Below, one piece after another: positions 1 to 11,607 of a stretch of 64,000 nt of DNA (positions are counted from its first letter, which is position 1; every line of letters starts with the position of its first letter). The notes below the pieces were generated by a model. The model ran no database searches. It had not been told where the DNA came from and was given only the letters and a program-made list of their open reading frames with translations. Made by a program: the position numbers and the translations under genes. This stretch comes from Atherinomorus stipes (taxonomy: Eukaryota; Chordata; Actinopteri; Atheriniformes; Atherinidae). The stretch lies in contig JALJCO010003012.1 of assembly GCA_023101725.1 (NCBI GenBank), positions 613,001 through 677,000 of the forward strand, written 5' to 3'.

Positions 1-1710
1 CAACAGTCCTTCATGCCAAACCGAGTCAAATCCTCTCTCCCTCTTTCGCCATTTCTCCCCCCACCTCCTGTCGGTTCTGCATGATCCAGGGATTGTTTTG
101 ACCGGAGTTGAGGGCTCGTTTGTAACTGTCCAGGGGGATTGATGGAGTTAACTTGGCTCTTTGACCTCTCACCTCTAGCTGTCGGCAATCAGGCTCGCTT
201 AACCCAGTAAATCTGAGCTACAGCAAGATGAGGAAAAAAGGAAAATGCTGAAAATACTGCCAAACATGTAGCAAAAAAAACCCTCTTTTTTTAAATGACC
301 AAAGCTTTTTATTCATGTTAAAACTGCATGCCATTCAGTCTAACCTAGAGCAAATACCACACCGACTTCCAGCCAATTTTTTTTTTTTTTTAAATCTTAG
401 CTTGATTTATCTTTGAGTGTGTGTGCACGAATTCCCAATGTGAGCGTGTGATAGGCAGAATGGATGTTGATAAACACCAGAGGATGTCGTGTCAAAACAG
501 ACAACTTGTCAAAACGACATGCTAACTAGGTCAATCACAAAGTTTAAGGAGAAACTTTGGAGTGGAGCTTTGGTTTATGCATATCTCTGCGTGGATGTCT
601 ATGTGTGTGTGATAAGCTCCTCAACGAATCTGCGGGAGGGGACCTCCAATATCGAAGGTATTTTTAAATCAATGAGCTCTTAAGTGTATCTCAGTCTCAA
701 CGTGTTCACACAGAACGCACGCACACAACACTGCGTAGATAGAATCCCAACTGACAGGCAATGACAAGATAAAGAGACGGAGAAAAAAAAGGGGGGACAG
801 GACGACAGGAGGGGGAAAATAATATTTGAGCAGCTGGGGGTGGGGTGTAGCGAAGGAGGTGGGGTGGGAGGGGAGTGGATGAAAGGGAGAACTGAAAAGG
901 GAAAAAAAAAAGAAAAAAATGAGCAATAAGTGAGATCAACAAAGAACGAAAGTAGAGTGAAAAGTCAGTAAGCTACTCGGATGATTGTTGAGCATCATGT
1001 TCAAAAGCAACGTCTCTGTGTCCAGCAATGAAGGCTTGACTCAACTTCACTCAACTCTGCTACTCCTTATGTTTACTCTCCAACTTCACTTCAGCCCTCT
1101 TTCCCTTTTCAAAATATTCATTAAACCCTTAAAACCAAGATGCCGTTTTAGCTATTTTTGGCTTTCTTGGTTTTGTTTGCTTGCTTGTTTGTGGAAAGAT
1201 TTGTAGAAGTTCAACTATTTTAATTTCAGTCAACATGCAGACTTATTTTTTCCAGGACACCCTCAACTGTCAGATTATGAGGCTAAAATGATGCAGAATT
1301 AATGTATCAGAAGACGTATCACCATAAAGACAAAAACAAACAAACAAATCTAAGAATTTATTACTAAATAACACAGATCAACAGTGATCAAGCCTCTTCT
1401 CAACATGTCCTTTTTGTTCTTTTATATCATTCTCTCAAGTCTTGACTTTTTAACATTATTAAACTTTTCCTCTAGGAATTTTTTTTTTTTTTTTTTAGCT
1501 ATTTACAGTTATTCATGCTACTATTTACCTATCCTCACAAAACTAACTCAACTTGTTTTTGGTGCTGATAATGTAATTTCACTGGTCACCTTCTTTTCTG
1601 ACATATACTAAGATCAAACTGATCTGCAGTATGATATGACAGGGGTATCATTTATACGTCGCAGACATTCATAATCTGGTTAATGAATGAGCCAGCATGG
1701 CTGAACTGAT
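1..1710. other. Non-coding, AT-rich flank
   Basis: No supportable gene. The stretch has T- and A-runs (around 377-391 and 1479-1497) and a purine-rich tract at about 770-930 that creates spurious open frames on the opposite strand. Probably intronic or intergenic; no splice-bounded open frame was recognised. Confidence 0.5.
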
Positions 1711-2187
1711 AATGGCCGCGTTTCCCAGTTAAGATTCTTCTTTGGATTAAAGAAGGCCTCAAGGAAGCTCTTCCCAACAAAGGATTGCAAAGATACGCCC
1801 GTTTCCCAGATTGCTTCTTTCGTGCGTTCTTATTTCCTGAGAAACGTCTTTGCTACGCTACATCTTAAGAAGGTCCTAACAGACGCTATCCACTTCCGGG
1901 GGTGCTGAAAAAAAAGCAATCGAGGTCAGGTATACCGATCGACACCATTCATTTAGTGTGGAGGTTATTTTCCGACGCTGATATTGAGCCCATTTATACG
2001 TTTATGTGTTTGTGCAAGAAGACAAACTGTTAAAAATATGCATGTGATTACCAGTGATTGCAAATATTCATTGAAAAGCTCATTGTATATTGTGTAATTG
2101 GCCAAATTGTGCTAAACAGGTGTAGGCGATTGGAAATTTACAGATGCCCTATAAATAATGGTCATTCTGACGCTATTTGTTGACGTA

Positions 2188-2415
2188 ATGGCTGAAGGGA
2201 ACCCCGCCAAGAGGATGAAGCGCTCTCCGGCCTTCACGCCAGAGGAGATGGCGATTCTGATTGAAGAAGTGGCAGGTAAAAAAAAGCATTCTCTTTGGAG
2301 GGACAAAGGGGAAAAAAGACATAGAAGCAAAGGCCAGGGCATGGCAATCAATAGCGCTGAAAATGTCCCCATCCAGCCCTTGCAGTGTGCGCGACTGACA
2401 CCGACGCCTTGCTGA
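2188..2415 (+). pseudogene. Harbinger Myb/SANT-like accessory protein, 5' fragment
   Basis: The ATG at 2188 opens a frame starting MAEGNPAKRMKR followed by SPAFTPEEMAILIEEV. This resembles the N-terminus of the Myb/SANT-like (NAIF1-type) DNA-binding protein that is the second gene of Harbinger transposons and helps the transposase enter the nucleus and bind the ends. After about 30 residues the similarity stops. A GCAG|GTAAAA at 2272-2281 could be a splice donor, or the rest may be the deletion junction, since the frame runs on into sequence antisense to the transposase fragment. An upstream in-frame ATG at 2158 exists, but the recognisable homology begins at 2188. Family assignment comes from recalled sequence character. 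No complete domain remains, so it is not expected to function. Confidence 0.55.
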
Positions 2416-2720
2416 GTCCGGTTCCATCCCCCACTACCTCCAGAAAGCTCCCCACCGCGTAGAAACGCAACGCAGCCAGGCACTGCACCTCTGGGCTCAG
2501 AGCAAAGTTGCACCTTGTGGGCCTCCTGATGTGTGGAGCAACTATTTGAATGATCCGCTCGATTTCGTCGCGCGGTAGCCTGTAACGCATCTGAATAGCG
2601 CGATGACAGCACATCTAGAGGACTGAAATGCTGGCGCATGAAAGCATGTACATACACAGTGTCACTCCGTCTACGGCGACGCTGTTGGTTTGCTACCAAA
2701 ATTTGCTGTAAAGCAGCCAT
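2348..2720 (-). pseudogene. HARBI1-like transposase, N-terminal fragment with frameshift
   Basis: The minus-strand ATG at 2720 opens a frame beginning MAALQQILVANQQRRRRR, as in HARBI1-like transposases. Near 2610 the homology moves to a second frame (2614 down to 2348) carrying RYRLPRDEIERI, LSPEVQCLAALRFYAVGS and VVGDGTGLSKASVS. These match the helical N-terminal region that precedes the DDE nuclease fold in Harbinger transposases (compare the family's 'LPPEVQVLAALRFFATGSF' signature). The frame then ends shortly after AHTARAGW. The catalytic D, D and E segments are absent. The family protein is usually about 350 residues; only about 120 are represented here. The gene is therefore both frameshifted and truncated. 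It faces the Myb-like fragment, so the two are convergent. Confidence 0.75.
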
Positions 2721-3355
2721 GATGTCTGATATGGGTATGCGTAAATGGCCATGCTTTTATTGAGCGAAGCAGGTGCATCTCATCATGAACAGCTGACAAA
2801 TGCGTAAATATGACGTGAGTCCTCATAGATTGCGTACAATTCCTACAGCAATGTTTTTGTTTCTGTGGTTGATACCCACAGCTTTATCTAACGTAAGCTA
2901 AGTATAGGGAGGCCTATCTTGCCATAATGATTAAACTTAACCACAATATTTTCTGTCATTCACTCGGTAACTACAGTTTTCTTCCATCATAGATGATTGA
3001 CATTATGACATGAGTGAGAAAACATGACTCAAAATACAACAACTGATCCGTGAATAGGTCCATTTTTAATAATTTCCATTTTCTACTTTTTTTTCATGGG
3101 AAATAGTGTCGTTTCCAAAAGTGACCAGTAGATGGGCCTGTTGTTCCCTTAGCAGGGGGAACGTTAAAGAAGGTTCGAAAGAGTGGGTCTGGCCGCTCCT
3201 GAAAATAAAGAAGCTCCTGAGTTAAGAGCGCATCTGGGAAACGCAACGTCCAAACAAGGCACCTTTAAGAAGTGACTTAAGAAGGACCTCAGCGTTAAGA
3301 GTGTCTTAACTAATCTGGGAAACGCGGCCAATGTCAGCATAAGTCTAAGTCTTAT

Positions 3356-3562
3356 CTAAAAACCAACCAAGGGCGTGGATAGTCGCTTGGCCTTCCCCAG
3401 AGTCAGGAAGTCTGAGGTATCTTCATCAAAACTTCCCTGAAACGGGCAGGGTCCCCCTTCAGAACTTGGAGCAACACACCATGGTCTCTCGGATCTTCTG
3501 GACGCGGCTCTCTGAGTGCAGCCAACTCCTGGCTGCAGCTGCTTCAGCTTTCCTTCATTCAT
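3356..3562 (-). pseudogene. Decayed protein-like tract of unknown family
   Basis: Minus-strand sequence just outside the Harbinger element looks coding but is split between frames. One frame gives SWLHSESRVQKIRETMV. After a one-base shift another gives VLLQVLKGDPARFREVLM and then a stop. A third frame is open for 68 codons across the whole tract and may be accidental. Codon choice (CTG, CAG, AAG, GAG) is coding-like. I do not recognise the family; a degenerate retrotransposon or processed pseudogene is possible. No intron boundaries were seen that would make it a host exon. Confidence 0.3.
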
Positions 3563-3878
3563 CTCTTTCTAAACTCTATTCATCTTTTATGTACCATAAA
3601 CGGAAAAAATATTTGCATAATAAACAACATAAAAATCTTAACTCGCCATGGCTCATAACTGTCACTTTTTGTGCCACAGCAGTGCCTTTGTGTCTCAGAA
3701 TAATCTCCTTGGCTTTAATCCAGCTATAGAGGATCGATATTTGTGCTTTTTTTCAGAAAGATTGGACATTAAAGTTAATTCAAACTATCTAATTGGTGGA
3801 ACTTTGACATGAAGAGGTTTCATCATAGTATTTTGGTAAAAATAGAGGTGTCTTAGCGACATAGTAAATAATAATAAT

Positions 3879-5324
3879 TAGGGATGTCCAAATACCACTT
3901 TTTTGCCGACCAAGTACAAGTACGATACCGAGTATCGATCCAAGTACCTAATTAATGGGGATAAGTGAAATAAGTGAAAGGCATTTCTTTTCTTTTTCTT
4001 TCTGTTTGGTTACTTGTTTTAAATACAGAGAAGCATCTCTGCATGCTCAGGTGTGACGCATGTTTGTTTATTGCGAGCAATGATTGTTCGACCCACAGCC
4101 TCCGGAGCTCGTGTGGGTCGAGACGCCAGGCTGGAGACGTGCCAGATCATGTCTGTGACGGTGCATCGCTGTGAAAGCAGCCTGCAGGCTTATTGAGCTC
4201 CGTCAGTGCCCTCTGAAATAAAACTGTATCACGTAAAATAACGTTAAATAATCATCTCACTCACCTCCTCTGATCAGACCTGATAAACAGCTGCAGACTG
4301 ACCGAGCTGCAGGTTCTGTGGTGGCCACAGTCAGCAGCATCAGCGAGAGAAGTTTAAAATAGTCCGCTCCTGTAGTGGGTTTACATAATTCACTCCCCAA
4401 ACCTAAGAGAGGTTCCCATTTTCCTGGGGGACAGTTACACAGTTACTTCTTTTGTTGGCTGTTTTCATGTTGTCGTGCTACGAGCTAGATAAGTAGAGAG
4501 GCTGTTCTGTTGTTGCTGTTAAGCAAAGCACAAATGCCAATAAAACAACTGCCATTGGTGCCGTTGTCTGACACATCGCCTCCGACTCCTGTCCTTGCAC
4601 GCCACAAAACTTACAATTTTAACAGTAAAAAAAAGAAACCACATTGATTTGACATTTCTTTCTTTCATAAGTGACCATGGTATAAGCGGGATACTACTTC
4701 GTGAAAAATAAAATAAATAAGAGAAAATGAATAAATAAATAAAATAAAATAAATGAAAGCTTACAATAAGTCGTTAAAATAAACAAAAACAATAAGTCGT
4801 TAGAAGCTTATAAACAGCCTCTGATGCAGCTACGGTTTGCTGTATTTTAGCAGCATCGTCATAATTTTACATATTTAAACTCATACCAGCTTAACGAACA
4901 TAAACTTGGAAAGTGTAGGAAACAGAGTTAGCAGTAAACTTACCACCAACAAAGGGAATCCTGAATGAAATGTCCATAACTGTATGTATGTATGTGGGGG
5001 AACCGCAGGTCCGATGGGAGTGAAGGAGAGAGAGAAAAAAAAAAAGGCCGCTCCGACTGTCACCAACGTTTTGAAAAGTATTCCAGAGTCATAATACGGG
5101 TCAGATATGTTTTCTATCCTCGTGTAATGGAAAGCATCTTCTAATTTAAAAAAAAAGATAGAAACTCAAAGCCGCTGCTCATATTGAAGAGTATTTTCTG
5201 CCAGCATGGCGGCGTAAATACAGCAAGTAACACGACGTCCGGTACCGGGTGCTGTATGAGTACGACAAAATAGGCCAGTATCTGAGCGAGTACCGATACT
5301 GGCATCAGTATCGGGACATCCCTA
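3879..5324. mobile_element. hAT-like non-autonomous element (1446 bp)
   Basis: The left end TAGGGATGTCC at 3879 and the right end GGACATCCCTA at 5324 form terminal inverted repeats that continue imperfectly into sequence rich in 'gtaccgatac'-type motifs. The 8-bp flanks ATAATAAT (3871-3878 and 5325-5332) are identical, as hAT insertion would give. Both flanks lie in (ATA)n low-complexity DNA, so the duplication could be fortuitous. No hAT transposase or BED-type zinc finger was found inside; short open frames at 3974-4174 and 4881-5374 have no recognisable motif. Confidence 0.6.
4695..4755. repeat. (AAAT)n-type low-complexity tract
   Basis: Repeated aaat/aataa units lie inside the hAT-like element. 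Confidence 0.7.
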
Positions 5325-5352
5325 ATAATAATAATCCCAATTAGAGAGCCAA

Positions 5353-5575
5353 TCAGGAAATTTGTTCTCTGCATTTAACCGATCTCAGGTTGAACCTGAG
5401 AGCGGTGGGCAGCCAACTGCAGCGCCCGGGGAGCAGTTGGTGGGGGTTGGGGACTTTGCTCGGGGTCCATGGTGGTTCACCTGGGTGGTGTGTCGGGGAC
5501 TCGAAGCCCGGTCTGCTGTGCCAAAGCCTGCAACATTACTACTACGCTATCCACTCCCCCTAAAGTATAGTAAAG
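5353..5575. repeat. Common teleost interspersed repeat fragment
   Basis: The sequence around CAGCGCCCGGGGAGCAG and the ACTCGAAGCCCGG box matches a GC-rich repeat familiar from many teleost genomes (retrotransposon 3' tail or SINE-like). The second motif resembles a tRNA-type B box, but no A box at proper spacing was seen. Assignment is from recalled sequence character. Confidence 0.45.
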
Positions 5576-5981
5576 TAACGTAAGTACAGTGTGATAAACA
5601 ATGATGTCATCATGGATCACATATTGTGGGTTTACCATATACAGTAGTCCCTGAATGAACTATGAGTTGTGGCTAGATATGCACCAATCCAGTTTTTCCC
5701 AATCGAATCCAATATCACCTGAAGGGGAAGTTACAAATAGAGTTACACACTACCATTCCTGACAAACTGTTGCCAATATAAGTGACAGCGCTCAGTGGCA
5801 CCAGCGATCTTGCAGAGTTTTAAGGGTTAAACTTGTTTATCCAACATGCTTCATACAAGAAGAAAAATACACTGTTTACAAGGTAACAAAATTTATCTTT
5901 GGCAGATTATTTCTTTGTCGTAAAAATGCTACCTGGTGTGAAATCTTACACCTTCAAAATTCCTGTTTGTTTTCCTTTAGG

Positions 5982-6255
5982 TGCCTCATTGATGAGAAAT
6001 TCGTTTACAGATTAAACAGCAGGATTGAAAATGAAAACGACCAGGTCCCTGAATGGCACCTGTGAGCATGAACTCTGCTACCACAGTCAGTTGTTGTCCA
6101 AGTTGCTCCAAGTAAAACAATGTTTGACTGATGTGGAAAGGGTCCACTTTAAGCTGATGTTTCTCAAAGCCAAGTTGCAGTTTCTGAGACAGGCTGCAAA
6201 GTGTGCGTCCCAAGAAGACAACACCACAAAGAGGAACCTTTTCTCTCTCTGTTAG
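5982..6255 (+). pseudogene. Protein-like tract with a good upstream acceptor, unknown family
   Basis: A strong acceptor-like sequence (pyrimidine-rich, ending TTTCCTTTAG at 5981) is followed by an open frame with FVYRLNSRIENENDQVPEW, which ends at a TGA after WHL. From the same point a second frame continues for about 65 codons with SQLLSKLLQVKQCL, DVERVHFKLMFLKAKL and QFLRQAAKC to a TAG at 6253. The two frames together read like a helical, Leu/Lys-rich segment with a frameshift near 6050. I do not recognise the family. It lies on the plus strand, opposite the large candidate gene. A processed pseudogene or a decayed exon fits best; chance is possible because the antisense strand is also open here. 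Confidence 0.3.
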
Positions 6256-6257
6256 TG

Positions 6258-9200
6258 TTTAGGAATTATAGGCAGTCTTCTACAGATTTCCAGTCAACGT
6301 TTGCAGGATGACATGACCAACAGCTCTCTATTCAAAAAATTTGAAAACAGACAGCACACAGTCAAATCTGGTCTCAAAGGGCTGCCAAGGGATCTGCCAG
6401 GACCGCCCCTAACAGTCAGGCTTCCTCGCACTGTATGCAACACATGCACTGGAACTCAGATATATGAATGAACATTATGCTCAGCAACCATTTCCAGATT
6501 TTACCAGCAATCATAATCAGCATGTGGAGAAGAAGTGGAGAACGTCATGCTGATTGCTGCACTAATAAGGTGACAGATTTTAATGGAGGCAGTGTGGGGA
6601 TGTTGGGCAGCATCTCCCTCACTGGAAAAACAAGGCTTGTTATCAGCAGAAGCAATCTCAATACAGAGAAACATATTAATAGGGCTGGCCGACAATTCAG
6701 TATTAAAGGGGAGATGTGTGCAATAGAAAAAAAAGGGTCTCGATAGATAGTTTGATAGGAAAACAGTTTCCAGTACAGCCTATCATGTAGCTTCATACCA
6801 CAGTCATTACTTCCTCCCAACCAATCACAAACGCAGAAGTGTCAGCAAAGAGAGGCAGAGGAAATTACTATGAAAAAAGCAGCGTTTCTCCTACTTACGT
6901 GACCGTGGTGGTCTGCCACCACTATATTGTTAGCATCATGCCTTCGAAATGCCCAGAATTAAATTATTTCTCATGGACAATGCCAATGTCTTCATTTCTT
7001 AATTGAAGCTGAAGCAGCAGCAGAACGCTAATCAGCCGTCATCTGCTCTCCATGTGAACACAGCATGCAGAGCGGCGACAGGGACAGAGGCAGGTGGCAA
7101 GGTAAACTTCCAGAGTATCCGACAAGCTCAGTAGGTTTGGAGAGAGGAAAGGTACAGTAAAAGCTGCAAAGTTGGCTATGATTTTGCAAGTTAAATAGTC
7201 ATTCCAATAGATATAATGATCAAGGTTCTAATTACACCAGAACTTTCAAGGGAGCCTTTCTTTAAGGTCTGACTTCACGAGTCAAGTGCATGCGCATATA
7301 CTGTATGTTAGTGCGTGGTAGCGTGGTCAAAAATTATGGTTACTGCCACAAACATTCACAAACAAAATAACAAAACAAACAAAAATCCTAATTTCTAATT
7401 ATGTCACAGAGAGAAGCCGATTTCCAGCATGTAGATGTCTTACTACGGTGTAAATAAGTTCCACCATAACCCACTTTATCTTCATTATTTAAAAACTTTC
7501 CGATAATTTTCAAACCTCAGATATAACTTTTCATTATCTGGTCTCCAGAAACAAAGTTATTACTGGTGCTATTTAAAAGTCCCAATTTTGCTCAATGAGG
7601 GAAGCTGATATGGAGCATGCAGGTGTTTTGTCTAAGAGGTGGACCAGATCCACCAACACCATTCTTATTATTGGAGTTTTCAAGGCTTACATTTAGCATA
7701 TTTATCATCGGGTACAAATGCAAAGTTATGCTATTACTGGTGCTATTTGAAATATCCAAAAACCTATTTTACCATCAAAGCCACCCACACCCAGACCAGG
7801 ACCGCACTATATATTATGTTTTTATACTTATCAATACACAGTATATAGCAATATTGTTTAATATACCTTTTTTTTTTTTTTAATCAACATGCTTTTTATT
7901 CTATATCGCCCAGCCTGAGCTATAAAGATGAGATTCTGAATCCTGTAGTAATCCCATATCTCCAAAGTCTGGGAATGAGCGCTATCCTCCAAGATGGCAA
8001 CCTCACAGTCAGGGAGTGGTTTATCAGAGACTACCTCCAGAATTTAGGAGTAGTGCACTGATGACATCAACCTCATACGTTGTGTAACACAACCACACTG
8101 GTACATTTATGATATCAGCAAACATCAAAACATGATCCATTAAATTCTTATAATAAACTGTGCTGATAAAAATTTGTGATTTACACTTCTAATCATCATA
8201 AGGCTGACTTTTTTCATATAGCACAGTTTTATCTGTTTAGAATCAATCAGTTCTCTCTACTTAAATTAATATCTAACAGTTAAAAACTTATAGTAATGGG
8301 TCACAGATATTCAAACAATTAAAAAAAAAAAACTTCTTCAAATGGACGTAATGTTTTGGAATTAAAAGCTCCCAGAATAAAAAGAAAGATGCTGTATGAC
8401 CACATTTTATTTCTATTTTTTTGACTGTCTATGGCCCAAGAAAGCTTAAAACTCCCCCTCCTCCCCACTCTCGCACTTTCTTCTCTAACTACAACAGATC
8501 TAAGAAAACTGTGTGTCCGACTTGTGAAGTGCAATCTTTCTTAGACAAAACATCATGTGATATTTAATTACTTTGACTACTTCTAAAGTTTAGGACAACA
8601 CTTTAACCTCATATTAAAATAACAACAACACGTGTTTATTCACATGATGATGATGAGTATGAGTTAATAAGATGGGAAGAACCAAAAATAGAATACAAAT
8701 ACACAGGAATCCAGATTTTAATAAAAGGGGTGGGGAATTAATTGGATTAAAATTGACTTAATGCTTGAAATTGTGCCTTTTACTGTCATGAGAATGAAAA
8801 AAAAAAATCTAACTTTTTTTTATCTAATGAATTTCCTGTGCCAATTATATAGCTGGGTAGTCAAAATCAGAGTTGGTTAATTCACTTTTCCAATCAAGAA
8901 AGCCATCAATTTTCAACAGCAAAAATGAAACGTACATGATTTCAGAAGGGTCTAAAATTAAAGCCTTGTGTGGAGAATTATCTAATCCTCATCCTTCTGA
9001 GCACACAAAAAGGAAAGAAAGTTTAAGTGAGAGGGAGTGAGAGCACAACAAGAAGTGAATCAGTAGAGTACATCAGAGCTGAAGGAGAGCATGTTGACAG
9101 TATTTACTCAGCTGTGCTAATGGTGGGACATTTAAAGCTGCAGAGGAGAATAACTTAAACACAACGTTCTCAGTTTCATTTACATTTGAGAGGGTACAGA

Positions 9201-10556
9201 CTCACTCACTCTCTTCTGGACTCATCTTATACCACTGTCCACATAATGACGGAGAGCAGGCAAAGCTGGAAGTGCATGTGGGTGTGTGTGTGGGTGTGTG
9301 AGAGAGCCTTGTAATAGAATGGGGGAGGCGAAAAAGCAGTTTTCGTGCATAAAGCAAGGCCAGATGTGAAGCAAAAACCAGAACTCTGGACAGAATCTAA
9401 TGATACATCCGCTGACATAGCAAATCAAAACATAAAACACAACCTCACACGTGTGTGATTTACAGCTAAGGCAAACAGAAAACTGAGCAGAAATATATAA
9501 TAAAAAACACATTTGACAAAGATTACACCCTCCCCATTTATGCAATTATAACTTAACTAATATAAAACCATTCATTCCTTTATGTCTGAAAATTAATTTG
9601 ATCATTCTTCCAGTGAGTTTTAATTAAAATGTTACTTTTACTAAAGCCCATTTATTGAGAAATAAAATTATAGAGGATCTGATTCTTTCAAATGTTCATT
9701 TTATAAAGTGGGTAATTGTTGTAACAACATCTTCAATAATAGGCAGCAATACTGACCTTAACCCTCACACTATGACAGTGAAAAAGCGTATTGTCAGTGA
9801 AGAGGCTTGTCAGTGAAAAGGACTGAATGTTGTATGCTGCTTCCCTTTTTTTTTATATTAATACAAGCCCTTGAAATTCACCAATTGCTTAGGGAGTAGT
9901 ATCTTTCCGAGCTAGTTAATTGAAGGTTAAATACGACCCACTACGCACTAACATATGCTTTTCTTGTATTGCAAAAAGAGCAGAGCATGAAAATGTCTAA
10001 AAAGTAATGAGCATGTGGTTTCTGCTTTTTAATGTTGTCCAAGCTGCTAGAATGTCATTTAACAAGACCTTTTTTTTTTCTTCAAACCTGTCTTTATGAG
10101 TGTGTGTGTGTTTTTTTTTAAAGATACAAAATTCCAGATCATCCAGTTATGCGTTATCCAACATCTTATTATGAGGACCATTGTAGAAACAGACAATGCC
10201 AGTCACAGTGGATCCTGCATTTAAAAACTTCACATTTAAATCAGTCCCTCACCTGTGCAACCCCTCTTATCGGTTCCATTGTGGGAAAAGACAAAGCTTA
10301 ATAAATAAAGAGAAGATAAATCTTAAATCCTCTAGAGATTGTGTACTTTTAGATTAAGTTTTCTTTTACAATATAGCCCACTTACAAAACGCTTCTTGAC
10401 CTGTTGAGTAAGCAAACTCCCAGTGATTCAAGGTCAAAACCAGAAAGTCAAATGAGCTGGTTTCACATTAATTGTTATAACACAACTCTGACATCAGAAA
10501 GGCAAAATTTATGAGAATTCATAATTCAATATTTGACTGAATAAGAGAGCAGTTAC
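6258..10556. other. Non-coding stretch with repeat fragments
   Basis: No supportable exon. hAT/MITE-like ends occur at about 6684 (TAGGGCTGGCCGAC) and, in the opposite sense, at about 7895-7917 (ATATCGCCCAGCCT). The phrase ATTACTGGTGCTATTT recurs at 7559 and 7733. If the minus-strand gene model is right, this is intron downstream of the exon at 10557. Confidence 0.45.
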
Positions 10557-10712
10557 CTTCTTTTCAGTGGAGTGACGCACACGAGTTAGCTCCTGTTGCA
10601 GATGCTCCACCTCTATGCTGGCATTCTGCAGCTGGTCCTGGATCTTCTGACTGGTTCTGGTCTGATCCGGGATCTCGCTGATATTTTTTAACACGTATTT
10701 GCTTGTTTGTAA
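10557..10712 (-). CDS. Internal exon of an unidentified coiled-coil protein gene
   Basis: On the minus strand, TCAATCTCCACAG precedes a 156-bp open block that ends AAGAAG before the donor GTAACT. The block is exactly 52 codons, phase 0 to phase 0. It encodes LQTSKYVLKNISEIPD, then QKIQDQLQNASIEVEHLQQE and LTRVRHSTEKK. The second half has heptad-like spacing of Leu, Ile and Val with Glu, Gln and Lys between, which suggests a coiled coil. Codon use (CAG, CTG, GAG, ATC, AAG) is typical of coding DNA and unlike the surrounding AT-rich sequence. The frame stays open for only 15 more codons past the donor and has no start, so this is an internal exon rather than a small gene. Its phase fits directly after the exon at 56907-57030. 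I cannot name the gene; coiled coils are too generic to assign from one exon. Confidence 0.7.
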
Positions 10713-11295
10713 CTGTGGAGATTGAGAGGGGGAAAAAAAAGGTAGAAAAGATGAATAATGCTGTCAGTAAGTTGACAGAAAAGCAGTTAGAAGCCGTGGA
10801 GAGCTGCAAAGGAGAGGCACACATGGAGAAGGACAGCGAGATAAAGAAAGAAGCAGGAGATGAAAGTAAAACTTAGAGATGTTTACCTCTGCTTTGTCTC
10901 CATAGCAGTGAAAGGGGACACCATAAAAGCTTTGCGAAGGCTAGGAAACCCTACTGTTCCAGCTTTGACTCTAGACCAATAAAGCTGCTTGGCTAACAGA
11001 AAAATGAAAGGCACAAACTTTAGAGGATGGCTTTTTGAAAGTGGAGGAAGGACTCCCAGTTCATTTTCTATCTGCTACCCATCAGAAAGCAAAAAAATGT
11101 GCTTTTCTATAAGATATAACAAATCACAACATCAGTTTGTGAAAAACATTTGAACCCAGTTCCTTCCCATGCTCAACATATGAGCATGTAGTAAATCCTC
11201 ATTCAACACTTGGGCCAGTTGCTCTCTTTTAAATCTTTGCTATGTTCCTATAGAGAGACAGACCTGCAGGCTGCAGCTCTTTGACTCAGAGCAAA

Positions 11296-11297
<2 letters not shown>

Positions 11298-11340
<43 letters not shown>
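11298..11340. repeat. (GA)n microsatellite
   Basis: About 21 near-perfect GA units. Confidence 0.95.
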
Positions 11341-11342
<2 letters not shown>

Positions 11343-11580
11343 GAGAAAGCAATACAACCTCTTCACATTTTTACAATCCTCCCATCCAGAGTGTTGTTAT
11401 TGGATTAGGGCTTCACACACTGTCCAAAGGTTGCAGCCCAAAAGTATCGCACACACAGCAAGTCACAGAAAGAGTAAGATCTCTGCTGATAAATACAACC
11501 CCATTCACAAAAGTGATGATTGAGTTCTGCTTAATTTAATTTGACATAAAAGCATTGTATGATTTGTAGCTGGGACACGG

Positions 11581-11607
11581 TATATATATATATATATATA
11601 TATATAT
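11581..11607. repeat. (TA)n microsatellite
   Basis: Thirteen TA units in a row. Confidence 0.95.

Larger units (their letters stand above)
1714..3329. mobile_element. Non-autonomous PIF/Harbinger-like transposon (1616 bp)
   Basis: The terminal inverted repeats begin GGCCGCGTTTCCCAG at 1714 and end CTGGGAAACGCGGCC at 3329. They are flanked by a 3-bp direct repeat AAT (1711-1713 and 3330-3332), the duplication length expected of PIF/Harbinger. The subterminal regions repeat the GTTTCCCAGAT motif (about 1800 and 3230). The interior holds a Myb/SANT-like start on the plus strand and a HARBI1-like transposase start on the minus strand, meeting at about 2345. Everything downstream in both genes, including the DDE catalytic core, is missing, so the element is an internal-deletion derivative that would need transposase from another copy. 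Confidence 0.8.

Noticed and set aside
669..942. Two overlapping minus-strand open frames rich in Phe, Ser and Pro
   Set aside because: They lie over a purine-rich low-complexity tract and have no splice or promoter context.
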